Shown piece by piece: positions 27,501-36,033 of a stretch of DNA of 62,929 nt. A program made the position numbers and the translations under genes. The notes beneath the pieces are model-generated. The model did no database searches. It saw only the letters and a list, made by a program, of their open reading frames with translations, and was not told the DNA's origin. Each line of letters begins with the position of its first letter. Within the stretch, counting starts at the first letter, position 1. This DNA comes from Xanthomonas vasicola (GTDB lineage: Bacteria; Pseudomonadota; Gammaproteobacteria; Xanthomonadales; Xanthomonadaceae). The stretch lies in the NCBI RefSeq assembly GCF_000772705.2, contig NZ_JSBW02000032.1, positions 1 through 62,929 of the forward strand, in the 5' to 3' direction.

Positions 27501-30500
27501 CGCAGTTCGGCCGAACGCACCCGATTTGAGAAAAAGGTGCTGCGATTGAACAGGTCCTGCAGCACATCGATCATGCGCGACGCCATTTCGTCCGGGGCGC
27601 TCCCCGGCGGCAGGCCAAGACTCTTGAGCAGTTGCAGCTGACGGGCGCTGCCGGGCGTAGTGACCTCAGCCCGAAAGGTCGACACCACATCATCGAATGC
27701 CTCCAGTTCGTGCCAGGACGACAACCCCAACTTGGCCAGCGCCTGCAGCCCAGACTTCCGCCTGGCGTCGGCTGCCTCCAGCGCCTGCGCGTCGGCGACG
27801 CTCAGCAGCGCATCGTACTCAACCAAGCCTGCAAGCAGGCAGGCGCTGCGCAGCGCATTCGGCACATCGGCTGCGTTGCCGGCTTGATCCTGTTGGGCCG
27901 GCAAGGCGACCTGGGCGGTCTTGAGTCGATGGACGACCTCGCGCAACTCGGCAAGCAGCGCATGCTCACTGTCGCTCAATGCCTGCGGATTTAGCGCTGC
28001 GCCACCGGCCAGCGCAGCGATGCAACGATCAAATGCGGGCAGCAGATCCTGGGCTTGCCGGGGCCTCACGCGCCTAGCCGCAGAATGTACTCGCCGCCAA
28101 AGTTCGGCGGCGCGATAGCTGGGATTCGAACTTGTCCGCTGGATGGAGGCACCGTCCGCCATCGAAAAATCGGCGGCCAGCGCGCCATCGCGGAATCCGA
28201 TCTTGCGCAGATCGCGCAACAGCCCGGACAAGGCCGTTTCGCGCAACGCGACCAGTTGCGCATGCTGGTCGGGCGAAAGCCGATCAATCGGTTGGCGCGC
28301 AGACGCCGCGCCGGCAATGCGCACCTCCGCCAACACCGGCAACGTGTCGAACAGTTCCAGCGCAAGCGACTGGGCCTGCATCGCCTCCTGGCGGAAGCGG
28401 GCAAGCCGCTGCTGCTGCGGGGTGGATTGCTGGGCCACGCCGGTCCATCCGGCCAGCGTGCGCACAGCACCGCCGACCATGTCTGTCGCCACCTGCACGA
28501 GCGCGGTGGCCTGTGCGCGACCGCTCTCGACCAGAACCTGCGCATTCGAACTCCAGCGCAACGGATCGGTGGACGTGGTGCCCAGCAAGGTCGTGCTGAT
28601 CGCTGCATCGTGGTCGGGCGTACTGATCCGACTTGCCTGCTGCTGGTTTATCTGGGCATTGGTGCCGGATTGGGTACCGGCAGCAGCGACTTCCTCGGGT
28701 GACGCAGACGCCGCAATGCGTGCCGGCAGGAGGGTGCCATCCTCAGCCGTCATCGCTGGCAACACGGTGTGCCAGCGCGCACCGAACTGCATCTGGAGTT
28801 GCCCGGTGCGCGTACTGCGCAGCCCGAGCGGTGGCGACAGCGTCTGTGGCAAGGTGATCTGCACCGCATCCCACTGACCGTGCTCGTCAAGCCGGTAGAG
28901 CTGTGCAGGCGCTTGGCGGGGGTGGTCCAACGCATACAGCACATCGTCCAACCCGACCGCAATGGCCAGCGGGCGTTGCAGCGGCGGTATGTTGCCACGG
29001 TTGCCTTCCGCATCCACTTTGAGCAACGTTCCCGAAGCCGTCATCACGACCGCGCTGCGATCTGCATGCACTGCCGCCTGGACGAGCTCTTCGTCGAAAC
29101 GGGCGATTGGCTTATAGCGCACCCCCACCACATCCGGCACCACGACAAGTGGCCCACCGGAAGGCGTGGAGGGCACCGCACCGGCCGCCAGCCAGGTCGT
29201 CCGCCCGGGAAGCGTGATGTCGACCAGTTGCGGCGGCGCAGTCAGCAGCGCAAACACGGGGCGACGATCGAGGAACCCGCGCGGTCCGGTATGCAACGAG
29301 ACAACACCGGTGAGTGGGGAGCCATCAGCAAGCGTCAACCGCTCCCACGGCTGGTCCGGCGCGGGCGAGTAGTGCAGCACCCCGTCCAGATGCCCCAGCC
29401 GGGCATGCCCATCCAGCACCACCGGCGACTGTATCGCCTCATCGGCGGGCGGCTGCAGCCCTTCGCTGCACATCAGCAGAAGCGGGTGATCAAGCATGAA
29501 CGCCGGCTGGAATCTCGCCTGCCCTGCCGGCCGTTGCAGGGCGATGCGGTGCCCGGTGCTGTCTTCCAGCACAAGATGCGCACTGTTGTCGGTGGCCAGC
29601 CCCATGGACGTGACCGCCCATCCCTGTGCGCGCTCCATCTGATCCGGCAGGGTCAGGCGCCGTGCAGCGATCGGCCCGGTGCCGTGCAGATCTGCCTCAT
29701 ACACGCGCCCCTTGTCATCGAGCATCAGCGCGATGCCTACATCAGGATGCGCCAGCGGCAGCACATCGACCGGCACCGCAGGCGTTGATTCGAAGGCTGG
29801 GCCGCCGGCCACCGGACGCAACAACTCCACCACCCGGCCGGGCGTGTGCTCATCGCAATACCGGAGCACGCCATCATGCAGCATGCATGGTCTGCCACCG
29901 GCATCGAAACGAAGCACGGCGCCGTCCGGAAGATCGCCCACGCTGACGGTTATCTGGTCACTGCCGGCTCGCCAGCAGTGCGCACCTGCCTGCAGATACA
30001 CAGCGCCATCGGCCTGCAGGCCGAGCATGCGAATATCGGCAGCCGCATCGCACGCGGCAGGCAGCGGAACCGGTACCCAGCGCCCGCTCGCATCGGCTCG
30101 ATGCAGCTGGTTGGCACGGTGAGTGAAACACTGACCATCGCTCGCTTGCCAGATACCGGTCAGTAGGCCAATGGGCGGCTCGGCAAGCTCGGCGGCGATC
30201 TTGTCGGCGGTCGGGGCCGTGCCGGTGCGGCGCTCGACATCCGGATGCACGGTCAACCCTGCGATCAGTAAACCTGGCGTGTTGGTGAAGAACGCCTCGT
30301 TGCGTGGCATCCGCGGATCCTTGGGATCGGCCGCATAGCGCAGCAGACGTCCGCCGCCGCCTAGCGGCGATTCGCTATGGACCGCAGGCCGACGCGCCAG
30401 ACAAGCGTCGATCATGCGTGCGACATCGCTATCCGACGCAGATGCGCCGTCGAGCTGCACGCCGGCACGTGGGCCATGCTGCGACGCGAAACTGCGCAGG

Positions 30501-30685
30501 CGGACCGCGGTGGCCGAGGTACTGGACGCGCCTCGCCTTGCCGGCAAGCCGCCCAGCGCATGCGCCGCAGGCTCAGGGGAAGGAGCGCGCGGTGAGATTG
30601 TGGTGGGCACCGACGCGTCGGCCGAATCTGTTGCCGGCAGCGATCGAGACGCACTTGAAGAAGCGATGGAGTGTGATGTGGTCAT
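24545..30685 (-). CDS. xopAM: Giant AvrE/HopR1-family type III effector, XopAM-like
   Basis: The 2046-aa protein has the architecture of AvrE-superfamily effectors. A Ser/Ala-rich disordered N-terminus (first 70 residues, typical secretion signal) precedes a beta-propeller-like region of about residues 120-630 with repeated short strands (ending RGNIPPLQRPLAIAVGLDDV). A long helical middle and a beta-rich C-terminal half follow. Two WxxxE motifs occur at Trp991 (WHELE) and Trp1265 (WSQME). The last 350 residues are strongly coiled-coil. In Xanthomonas the HopR1 homologue is called XopAM; that name is assigned from architecture. AvrE-family proteins form water/solute channels in plant membranes (known for AvrE/DspE). 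Upstream lie a perfect PIP box and -10 box, so HrpX control is expected. Confidence 0.8.
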   Translation of the reverse strand: MTTSHSIASSSASRSLPATDSADASVPTTISPRAPSPEPAAHALGGLPARRGASSTSATAVRLRSFASQHGPRAGVQLDGASASDSDVARMIDACLARRPAVHSESPLGGGGRLLRYAADPKDPRMPRNEAFFTNTPGLLIAGLTVHPDVERRTGTAPTADKIAAELAEPPIGLLTGIWQASDGQCFTHRANQLHRADASGRWVPVPLPAACDAAADIRMLGLQADGAVYLQAGAHCWRAGSDQITVSVGDLPDGAVLRFDAGGRPCMLHDGVLRYCDEHTPGRVVELLRPVAGGPAFESTPAVPVDVLPLAHPDVGIALMLDDKGRVYEADLHGTGPIAARRLTLPDQMERAQGWAVTSMGLATDNSAHLVLEDSTGHRIALQRPAGQARFQPAFMLDHPLLLMCSEGLQPPADEAIQSPVVLDGHARLGHLDGVLHYSPAPDQPWERLTLADGSPLTGVVSLHTGPRGFLDRRPVFALLTAPPQLVDITLPGRTTWLAAGAVPSTPSGGPLVVVPDVVGVRYKPIARFDEELVQAAVHADRSAVVMTASGTLLKVDAEGNRGNIPPLQRPLAIAVGLDDVLYALDHPRQAPAQLYRLDEHGQWDAVQITLPQTLSPPLGLRSTRTGQLQMQFGARWHTVLPAMTAEDGTLLPARIAASASPEEVAAAGTQSGTNAQINQQQASRISTPDHDAAISTTLLGTTSTDPLRWSSNAQVLVESGRAQATALVQVATDMVGGAVRTLAGWTGVAQQSTPQQQRLARFRQEAMQAQSLALELFDTLPVLAEVRIAGAASARQPIDRLSPDQHAQLVALRETALSGLLRDLRKIGFRDGALAADFSMADGASIQRTSSNPSYRAAELWRRVHSAARRVRPRQAQDLLPAFDRCIAALAGGAALNPQALSDSEHALLAELREVVHRLKTAQVALPAQQDQAGNAADVPNALRSACLLAGLVEYDALLSVADAQALEAADARRKSGLQALAKLGLSSWHELEAFDDVVSTFRAEVTTPGSARQLQLLKSLGLPPGSAPDEMASRMIDVLQDLFNRSTFFSNRVRSAELRGSLGSVQWTHVNPINAGMGGEAIHALGVERIGDSKDGDAGLVAFFVRHAKATASATAGLGIDLRPGPGTGAYVYVDAKPAVSATWGGAANLGVGGTYQHGVGAAVILSPDTIPEFARLLFDRHAGDTTSLLRAGVDDGAIGLDLFETNLNASLNINLTAQPLALRHSFGPRQPTAPGAATGNARSAIAGPLPFSITGQLGVQWSQMELHLDHAWQDIIGLEFQGRVGINAEVNAGITLSGTLNSVLGRNFTRLVNALTGAGTLQLAGVRVASSDVQLPTNAILDDTRTGPLLGTASYKRTLDTRAAQPVTRQAWDTLRTRLKAVFPQSSDELGAMEYPATPEERSVLLRKALERIQGPGALAIEAGAALGGAALSRQRTLAAQATSAAAASLWKGGTAAERAAVVDMLHQLRQEDAAAVQQRARVIPGARVEINMFGRESLDAVVSHAIGHYALGEKMRDVAEIRRKIPGLGDVLRRFKDIPHVNQVRFVFEMRPQAMVAINDALAARQHAQAAAALGLPASNDGMSWQDVLIAAQQSPDLYRLAAIAVHNTDENPVTTRIGLPLLNVTSTAVASHQVFEAEIQFRYGLYDRIEGAEVLEAGVRALRRPLDRLQQAGVQALGQPQRAQVPPPDPVSPRGERPGLQEARDLAFERYLQAGALPDVPHLRALKRELARLEEQTLGVDAQRRNCAALMETVGMAQAKADERIDRLLARLAPTGGEVITDAAVAPWSLRQALASLQACSETVTQTEHALDQLYGHLRRQMTGPSAMEEIAVAQHAFEFLQQAAQSESSLIAAIDYLLRRAMEAYDAQEVQLQDVDDRLDDLLPRLEDLQRVSELERQSLEQVERDVDIRRQTLQVLQMQDSSADASANDTAGKDKAVRALEEAQTQLSRVQQQSAETRDRIGALASLAQGLRARLAEEADALRDIDAQTHAARQAMTRARVMGDEARAAVMAMLSARSADDAAPPAVAGDDITLADEQ

Positions 30686-31126
30686 CGAACGATCCAGAAG
30701 GTCGGGATGCTGGGCGCGACATCTTCAGGGTGGCGCCTTGCATCGGATGAGGCAGCAGGACGTGTGGCTCCAATCGGCCAGACCCATGAATGCCTGACAT
30801 GGAGCGCCGCGTTGGAATGACAATCCATTGGGCGCTATCGGCAGCACTCAACGGGGCACAGGAACGCCAAGGCACGCAATCGGCGCACTGACGGATGAGC
30901 AGCTCAGGCTAAACGTCAGGTCTGACGGACGCGCGCGCTCACACGTGCGTCGACAGACCTATGGCGCGCATGAAAATCCATGGAGTGCGGGGATTGAATA
31001 CAATCGCCGCCGCCCTGAGCGTGACGCTGTTGCAATGCCGTCATTAAGCGCATTTCTTAGTTCCTCCGAGCAGAGATGGCAGGTTGGCGCGCGTCGGCCC
31101 TTCAACGCGCCGCAACTCCATGAACA

Positions 31127-31132
31127 ACGTTA
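31127..31132 (-). promoter_or_regulatory. -10 box for the XopAM-type effector
   Basis: TAACGT on the minus strand lies 32 bases after the PIP box, matching the YANNNT box known to sit 30-32 bases downstream in HrpX-dependent promoters. Confidence 0.75.
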
Positions 31133-31164
31133 AGTGGAACTGCGCTGCGTGCAGAACTTCGGAT

Positions 31165-31189
31165 GCGAAACGCTGCGCGAGATGGCGAA
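31165..31189 (-). promoter_or_regulatory. PIP box (HrpX site) upstream of the XopAM-type effector
   Basis: The minus strand reads TTCGC-N15-TTCGC, the canonical plant-inducible-promoter box. It points towards the effector, about 480 bases upstream of its start codon, with a -10 box at the expected distance. Confidence 0.88.
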
Positions 31190-31240
31190 ACATGGCATCG
31201 TTTGAGTTCGACCTTGTCCGTAAGCTGTGATCAGCATCGC

Positions 31241-33766
31241 CTAAACGATCAGCGCTGCAAGAAATGCGGCGGTCCGGCTCTTGCCATGTTGCGCCACCTG
31301 CGCTGGCGCGCCTGAAACAACCACACGACCGCCGGCGCCACCTGCGCCCGGCCCCATATCCAGCACCCAATCGCTGCTGGCGGCCACACGCATATCGTGT
31401 TCGACCACGATCACGGTATTGCCTGCGTCGACCAGCCCTTGCAGCTGGGTCATCAAGGTGTCCACATCGGCCGGATGCAGGCCGGTGGTCGGTTCGTCCA
31501 GCACGTAGACGGTGTCACGCCGCTGTGCGCGTTGCAGCTCGGTGGCAAGCTTGATGCGTTGCGCTTCACCACCGGACAGTTCGGTGGCCGGCTGCCCAAG
31601 GCGCAGATAGCCCAGCCCCACTTCGCGTAACACCTGCAGCGGACGCAGCACGCTGGCCTCGTCGGCGAAGAACGCGGCCGCTTGCTCTACCGTCATTTCC
31701 AGCACCTGCGCGATGTTTTTGCCGCGTAATTCGATCTCCAGCGTCTTGGCGTTATAGCGCGCGCTGTGGCAGGTGGGGCACGGCGCGTAGACGCTGGGCA
31801 TGAACAGCAATTCCACATACACCGAGCCTTCGCCTTCGCAGGTGGCGCAGCGGCCCTTGGCCACGTTGAAGGAGAATTGCCCCGGGTCGTAGCGACGCCG
31901 GCGGGCGGCGGGCGTGGCGGCAAACAACTTGCGCACCGGGTCGAACAAGCCGGTGTACGTAGCCAGATTGGAGCGCGGCGTGCGGCCAATGGGTTTTTGA
32001 TCCACACGCACCAGCCGGCGCACCTGATCCAACCCGGCAACAATCGCGCCACCCAACGGCACCGGCGTGCCGCGCTCAAGCGGATCCAGTGCTTCGTCTT
32101 CTTCTGCCTGCGCTTGCCCCAGATGGGCAGCTAGCAGTTCCACCAGTGCCTGGCTCACCAACGACGATTTGCCGGAACCGGACACACCAGTGACGGTAGT
32201 GAACACGCCCAGCGGCAGATCCACATCCAGCGCGCGCACGTTGTTGCGGGTGATGGCGCGCAGCTGCAGCCAACCGCTCGCTGGGCGCGCATGGCTGTGC
32301 ACCCGCGGCGGCGTGCCGAACAGATAGCGTCGCGTGGAAGAAGCCTGCACCTGCTCCAGCCCCGCAGGCGGGCCGCTATACAGCACCTGCCCGCCATGCA
32401 CGCCGGCCGCTGGGCCCACATCCACAATCCAGTCTGCGTGGCGGATGACGTCCACCTCGTGTTCGACCACGAAGACCGAATTGCCGGCTGCCTTGAGTTG
32501 ATCCAATGCGCCCAGCAGCGCCTGTGCATCGGCGGGATGCAACCCTGCCGATGGTTCGTCCATCACGTACACCACGCCAAACAATTGCGAGCGGATCTGC
32601 GTGGCAAGCCGCAACCGTTGCAACTCGCCCGGCGACAAGGTGGGCGTGCTGCGCTCCAGGCTGAGATAGCCCAGGCCCAGCGCCTGCACCACGGCGATAC
32701 GCGCGCGCAGGTCCGCAGCGATGCGTTGCGCGGCAATCACTTGTTCCGGGTGTTCGGTCGCGCTCTTGCGCGTCCCTTTGGATGGTTTGGCGTCGGCCGC
32801 GGGGCGCAGCAACTCGGCCACTTCATCCAAGGGCCGCCGCGAGAGCTCGCCGATATCCAACCCGGCAAACGTCACCGACAAGGCCTCGCGACGCAGGCGC
32901 TTGCCATCGCATTGTGGGCATTGCGTGCTGAGCAGGTACTGTGCCACGCGCTTTTTCATCTGCGCGCTTTGGGTGGTGGCAAAGGTGTGGAGCACATAGC
33001 GCCGCGCACTGGTGAAGGTGCCCATGTAGCTGGGCTCTTCCTTGCGTTTGAGGGCGCGCTTGACCTCGGCCAGGCTGTAACCGGCGTACACCGGCACCAC
33101 CGGTTGTTCGTCGGTGAACAAAATCCAGTCGCGGGTTTTCTTCGGCAACGTGTGCCATGGCACGTCCACATCGTGACCCAGCGTGGTGAGGATGTCGCGC
33201 TGGTTCTGCCCGTGCCAGGCACCCGGCCAAGCGGCAACTGCACGGTCGCGAATGCTCAGGCTGCTATCGAGCACCATGGTGGCTTCGGTGGCCTCGTAGA
33301 TGCGCCCCAAACCGTGGCAGGTGGGGCATGCACCTGTGGGCGTGTTTGGCGAAAAACCATCGGCATAGATGATGTCCTGCCCCGGCGGATACTGGCCCGC
33401 ACGCGAATACAGCATGCGCAACGAGTTGGAAATGGTGGTAACGCTGCCCACCGACGAGCGCGCACTTGGCGCGCCGTGCGCCTGCTGCAAGGCCACCGCC
33501 GGCGGCAGTCCATCGATGGAGTCCACTTCCGGCACGCCCACCTGGTCGATCAGGCGCCGCGCATACGGCGAGATCGAGTCCAGATACCGACGCTGTGCCT
33601 CGGCAAAGATGGTGCCGAACGCCAATGACGATTTGCCCGAGCCGGAAACGCCGGTGAACACCACCAACGCATCACGCGGGATATCCACGTCCACATTCTT
33701 AAGGTTGTGCTCGCGCGCGCCGCGCACACGTACCAGGCCAGTGGAAGAGGACGTTGCCTTTGACAT
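31241..33766 (-). CDS. UvrA paralogue (excinuclease ABC subunit A-like ATPase)
   Basis: The 841-aa protein has two ABC ATPase halves, each with Walker A ([13 protein letters not shown] near residue 40 and [13 protein letters not shown] in the second half), signatures (LSPGELQRL and LSGGEAQRI) and Walker B ([10 protein letters not shown] and [10 protein letters not shown]). Zinc-finger CxxC motifs ([16 protein letters not shown]) are present. It is about 100 residues shorter than housekeeping UvrA, as in the UvrA2/DrrC-like paralogues linked to DNA-drug resistance. Start at MSKATSS. It is a single gene; its end faces the effector promoter. Confidence 0.85.
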   Translation of the reverse strand: MSKATSSSTGLVRVRGAREHNLKNVDVDIPRDALVVFTGVSGSGKSSLAFGTIFAEAQRRYLDSISPYARRLIDQVGVPEVDSIDGLPPAVALQQAHGAPSARSSVGSVTTISNSLRMLYSRAGQYPPGQDIIYADGFSPNTPTGACPTCHGLGRIYEATEATMVLDSSLSIRDRAVAAWPGAWHGQNQRDILTTLGHDVDVPWHTLPKKTRDWILFTDEQPVVPVYAGYSLAEVKRALKRKEEPSYMGTFTSARRYVLHTFATTQSAQMKKRVAQYLLSTQCPQCDGKRLRREALSVTFAGLDIGELSRRPLDEVAELLRPAADAKPSKGTRKSATEHPEQVIAAQRIAADLRARIAVVQALGLGYLSLERSTPTLSPGELQRLRLATQIRSQLFGVVYVMDEPSAGLHPADAQALLGALDQLKAAGNSVFVVEHEVDVIRHADWIVDVGPAAGVHGGQVLYSGPPAGLEQVQASSTRRYLFGTPPRVHSHARPASGWLQLRAITRNNVRALDVDLPLGVFTTVTGVSGSGKSSLVSQALVELLAAHLGQAQAEEDEALDPLERGTPVPLGGAIVAGLDQVRRLVRVDQKPIGRTPRSNLATYTGLFDPVRKLFAATPAARRRRYDPGQFSFNVAKGRCATCEGEGSVYVELLFMPSVYAPCPTCHSARYNAKTLEIELRGKNIAQVLEMTVEQAAAFFADEASVLRPLQVLREVGLGYLRLGQPATELSGGEAQRIKLATELQRAQRRDTVYVLDEPTTGLHPADVDTLMTQLQGLVDAGNTVIVVEHDMRVAASSDWVLDMGPGAGGAGGRVVVSGAPAQVAQHGKSRTAAFLAALIV

Positions 33767-34016
33767 GATTATCGAAACCAGAGATCGACAAGGCATCAGC
33801 CTAGCGCGCGTGGCATGCAGCCGGTGTCAGCGCATGTGATCGACCGCAGACAACGCCCTGGGGCGCCATGCGCTACAGATGGCTTGGCGTGGCCAACCAG
33901 ACATGGCGAGTAGTCTCTGGATGGGCATGAACGGCACGGGGGAACCGCCGTGCACGCGTTTACATACCGATGCCCTCGCCTGCATGGAGGCGAGCGCAAT
34001 CGTGTTGCTGACTGCT

Positions 34017-34655
34017 CTAGCCCAGCGCACGTGCAGGTGCCACTTGCGTGCCGGCATCCGCCAGTGCCTGCATGCGTGTCACCACGCTACTGAACAGCCG
34101 CGCGGTGGCGGCATCGCGCGTGCGAAAAATCTCTTCCAGCGCGGCGTAATACCACAGCGTCCCCGCGCGCCCGGCGGTGAACACGTTGAAGATGTCCTGA
34201 CCGACGGCAGGGTTTTCCAGGTCCTGCACGATGCTGCGCGCGTTATAGAGCTTGTCGCAGCCGGACACCAGCAAGGCGCGCTCGGGCGTCTTGCGCAGAT
34301 GCTCAAGATAGGCCCGCTTGCGCTCACGCCAGTCGCGTTTGCGTGCGCGGGCGCTGTTGTCCACGTCGGCCTTGTCTTCGGCGGTGGCATCGGTGCATGC
34401 CATCACGATGTCGGCCACCGCATCGCCAAATTGCGCACGGATCGACACTTCATGCCCGCCGCCGCAGTCTTCCACCACGTCGTGCAGCAGGCCGGCGATC
34501 GCCTGTTCTTCATCGCCGCCGCATTCCAGCACCAGCGTCGAGACTCCCAACACATGGCTCAGATACGGCACCTGCGTGCCTTTACGCAGCTGCCCGGCGT
34601 GGGCGATGCGCGCGTAGTCCACGGCCAGGGCGTAACGTTCGGTGAGTGCGGTCAT
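34017..34655 (-). CDS. HD-domain hydrolase, SpoT/Mesh1-like
   Basis: The 212-aa protein is a stand-alone HD domain of the RelA/SpoT hydrolase type. Visible are HAGQLRKGTQVPYLSHVLGV (His34) and GLLHDVVEDCGG (His58-Asp59, with the following ED), the metal and catalytic residues of (p)ppGpp 3'-hydrolases. It has no synthetase or TGS domain. It could be a small alarmone hydrolase or a related nucleotide phosphohydrolase. It stands alone. Confidence 0.8.
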   Translation of the reverse strand: MTALTERYALAVDYARIAHAGQLRKGTQVPYLSHVLGVSTLVLECGGDEEQAIAGLLHDVVEDCGGGHEVSIRAQFGDAVADIVMACTDATAEDKADVDNSARARKRDWRERKRAYLEHLRKTPERALLVSGCDKLYNARSIVQDLENPAVGQDIFNVFTAGRAGTLWYYAALEEIFRTRDAATARLFSSVVTRMQALADAGTQVAPARALG

Positions 34656-34801
34656 GGGGCGTCCGATGCGGGCAATGCACGTAGTATCGCCTCACCCGAC
34701 TGCCGGCGGGTGAGGACTTGCGATGAGCAGGTCAGGCTCAATCGCACGCAATCGCGGCCGATTGGTCTAGGCTGGACCCACGCCGCTCGAGTGCCCATGC
34801 C

Positions 34802-35548
34802 ATGGCCATGCTTCCTGTTTGCAATGCCTGCCGCGACGGCCAGGATTTCCCTACCGCGATCACCATGGCCTTCCAGCCGATCGTGGACGTCTCTACCCGC
34901 AGCATTTACGCGGGCGAGGCGCTGGTGCGTGGCATCAACGGCGAGTCGGCCGGCAGCATTCTGGCCGCGGTGGATGACCGCAACCGCTACGCCTTCGACC
35001 AGGCCTGCCGCATCAAGGCGATCGAATGCGCTGCGCAGATCGCGCTACCGGCGCTACTGTCGATCAACTTCATGCCCAACGCGGTATATAACCCCGAGCA
35101 CTGCCTGCGCGCCACCCTGTCGACTACCGAGCAATACGGCTGGCCGCTCAACGCGATCGTCTTCGAGGTCAGCGAGCAGGAACACCTCACCGACCCCGCC
35201 CATCTGCTCAGCATCCTGCGCACCTACCAGGCGCGCGGCATGAAAACCGCCATCGACGATTTCGGCGCCGGCTACGCCGGACTCGGCCTGCTGGCCGATT
35301 TCCAACCGGATCTGCTCAAGCTGGACCTCGCACTGATCCGTGGCATCGATACCGACCGAAGCCGCCAAGCCATCGTTCGCCACGTCACCCGCATGTGCGA
35401 AGAACTCGGCATCGCCGTCATTGCCGAAGGCATCGAATACCCAGACGAATACCGCACCCTGCGCGACATGGGTATCCATCTGCAGCAAGGTTATCTATTC
35501 GCCAGACCGCAGATCGGCGAGCTGCCGAAGGTGCATTGGCCGGAGTGA
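34802..35548 (+). CDS. EAL-domain cyclic-di-GMP phosphodiesterase
   Basis: The 248-aa protein is a bare EAL domain. Catalytic residues are all present: Glu39 in EALVRG, Asn in SINF, Glu in FEVSE, Asp-Asp in DDFGAGY, Lys in LLKLD, Glu in IAEGIE and Gln in QGYLFARP. It should linearise c-di-GMP in the cytoplasm. Without a sensor domain its control must be transcriptional or through a partner. The EALVRG variant resembles BlrP1/blue-light EAL proteins. It is a single gene. Confidence 0.92.
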   Translation: MAMLPVCNACRDGQDFPTAITMAFQPIVDVSTRSIYAGEALVRGINGESAGSILAAVDDRNRYAFDQACRIKAIECAAQIALPALLSINFMPNAVYNPEHCLRATLSTTEQYGWPLNAIVFEVSEQEHLTDPAHLLSILRTYQARGMKTAIDDFGAGYAGLGLLADFQPDLLKLDLALIRGIDTDRSRQAIVRHVTRMCEELGIAVIAEGIEYPDEYRTLRDMGIHLQQGYLFARPQIGELPKVHWPE

Positions 35549-35672
35549 GCGCGCGCATGTGCGTGTGCATATGAACTACGCAAATTAGCGCACCAATCAG
35601 CAGGAGCAATAGCAGTCACGGACACACAACGTCCGAACACAGCGACGATTGAACGCGCGGAAACCGCTCTCA

Positions 35673-35708
35673 CGATTCCCCAATCCCGATTCCCGATTCC
35701 CGATTCCC
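35673..35708. repeat. Short tandem CGATTCCC repeat (Xanthomonas dispersed intergenic type)
   Basis: Four near-identical units of CGATTCCC/CAATCCCGATTCCC follow an ACCGCTCTCA motif between convergent genes. Such GGGAATCGGGAATC tracts next to GAGAGCGG are common between Xanthomonas genes; copy number may vary between strains. Confidence 0.75.
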
Positions 35709-35727
35709 AGCGGCGCATCGGCGCCGC

Positions 35728-36033
35728 TCACGCATACCGCGGAATCGGCCCCAGCTGCGGCGTCTGATCCGGCAGTTCCGCTTCCACTTCGTCCACATAG
35801 CACCAGCCCCAGCCTTCCGGCGGGTCGTAGCCTTCGATGATGGGATGGCCGGTGGCATGGTGATGCGCGGTGGCGTGACGATTGGGCGAATCGTCGCAAC
35901 AACCGACATGGCCACAACTGCGGCACAGGCGCAGATGTACCCATTCGCTATCGATGGCCAGGCATTCTTCGCAGCCGCGCGCACTGGGCGTGACCGCGTT
36001 GATTTGATCGGTATGGCTGCAGTGTTGGCTCAT
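35728..36033 (-). CDS. UBP-type zinc-finger protein
   Basis: The 101-aa protein is a single ZnF-UBP domain: ligands Cys5/His7, Cys21xxCys24, Cys37xxCys40, Cys45 and the His run HATAHHHATGH, followed by GWGWCYVDE. In eukaryotes the domain binds free ubiquitin C-termini; in bacteria its ligand is unknown. The ATG overlaps the stop codon of the flavoprotein gene by 4 bases, so the two proteins are made together, a pairing I know from other bacteria. Confidence 0.88.
   Translation of the reverse strand: MSQHCSHTDQINAVTPSARGCEECLAIDSEWVHLRLCRSCGHVGCCDDSPNRHATAHHHATGHPIIEGYDPPEGWGWCYVDEVEAELPDQTPQLGPIPRYA

Larger units (their letters stand above)
30686..31240. other. Long 5' region of the giant effector (555 bp)
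   Basis: This region holds the PIP box and -10 box for the effector and then an untranslated leader of about 430 bases before the ATG at 30685. No gene is convincing in the leader; short frames are open but lack an RBS. Confidence 0.5.
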
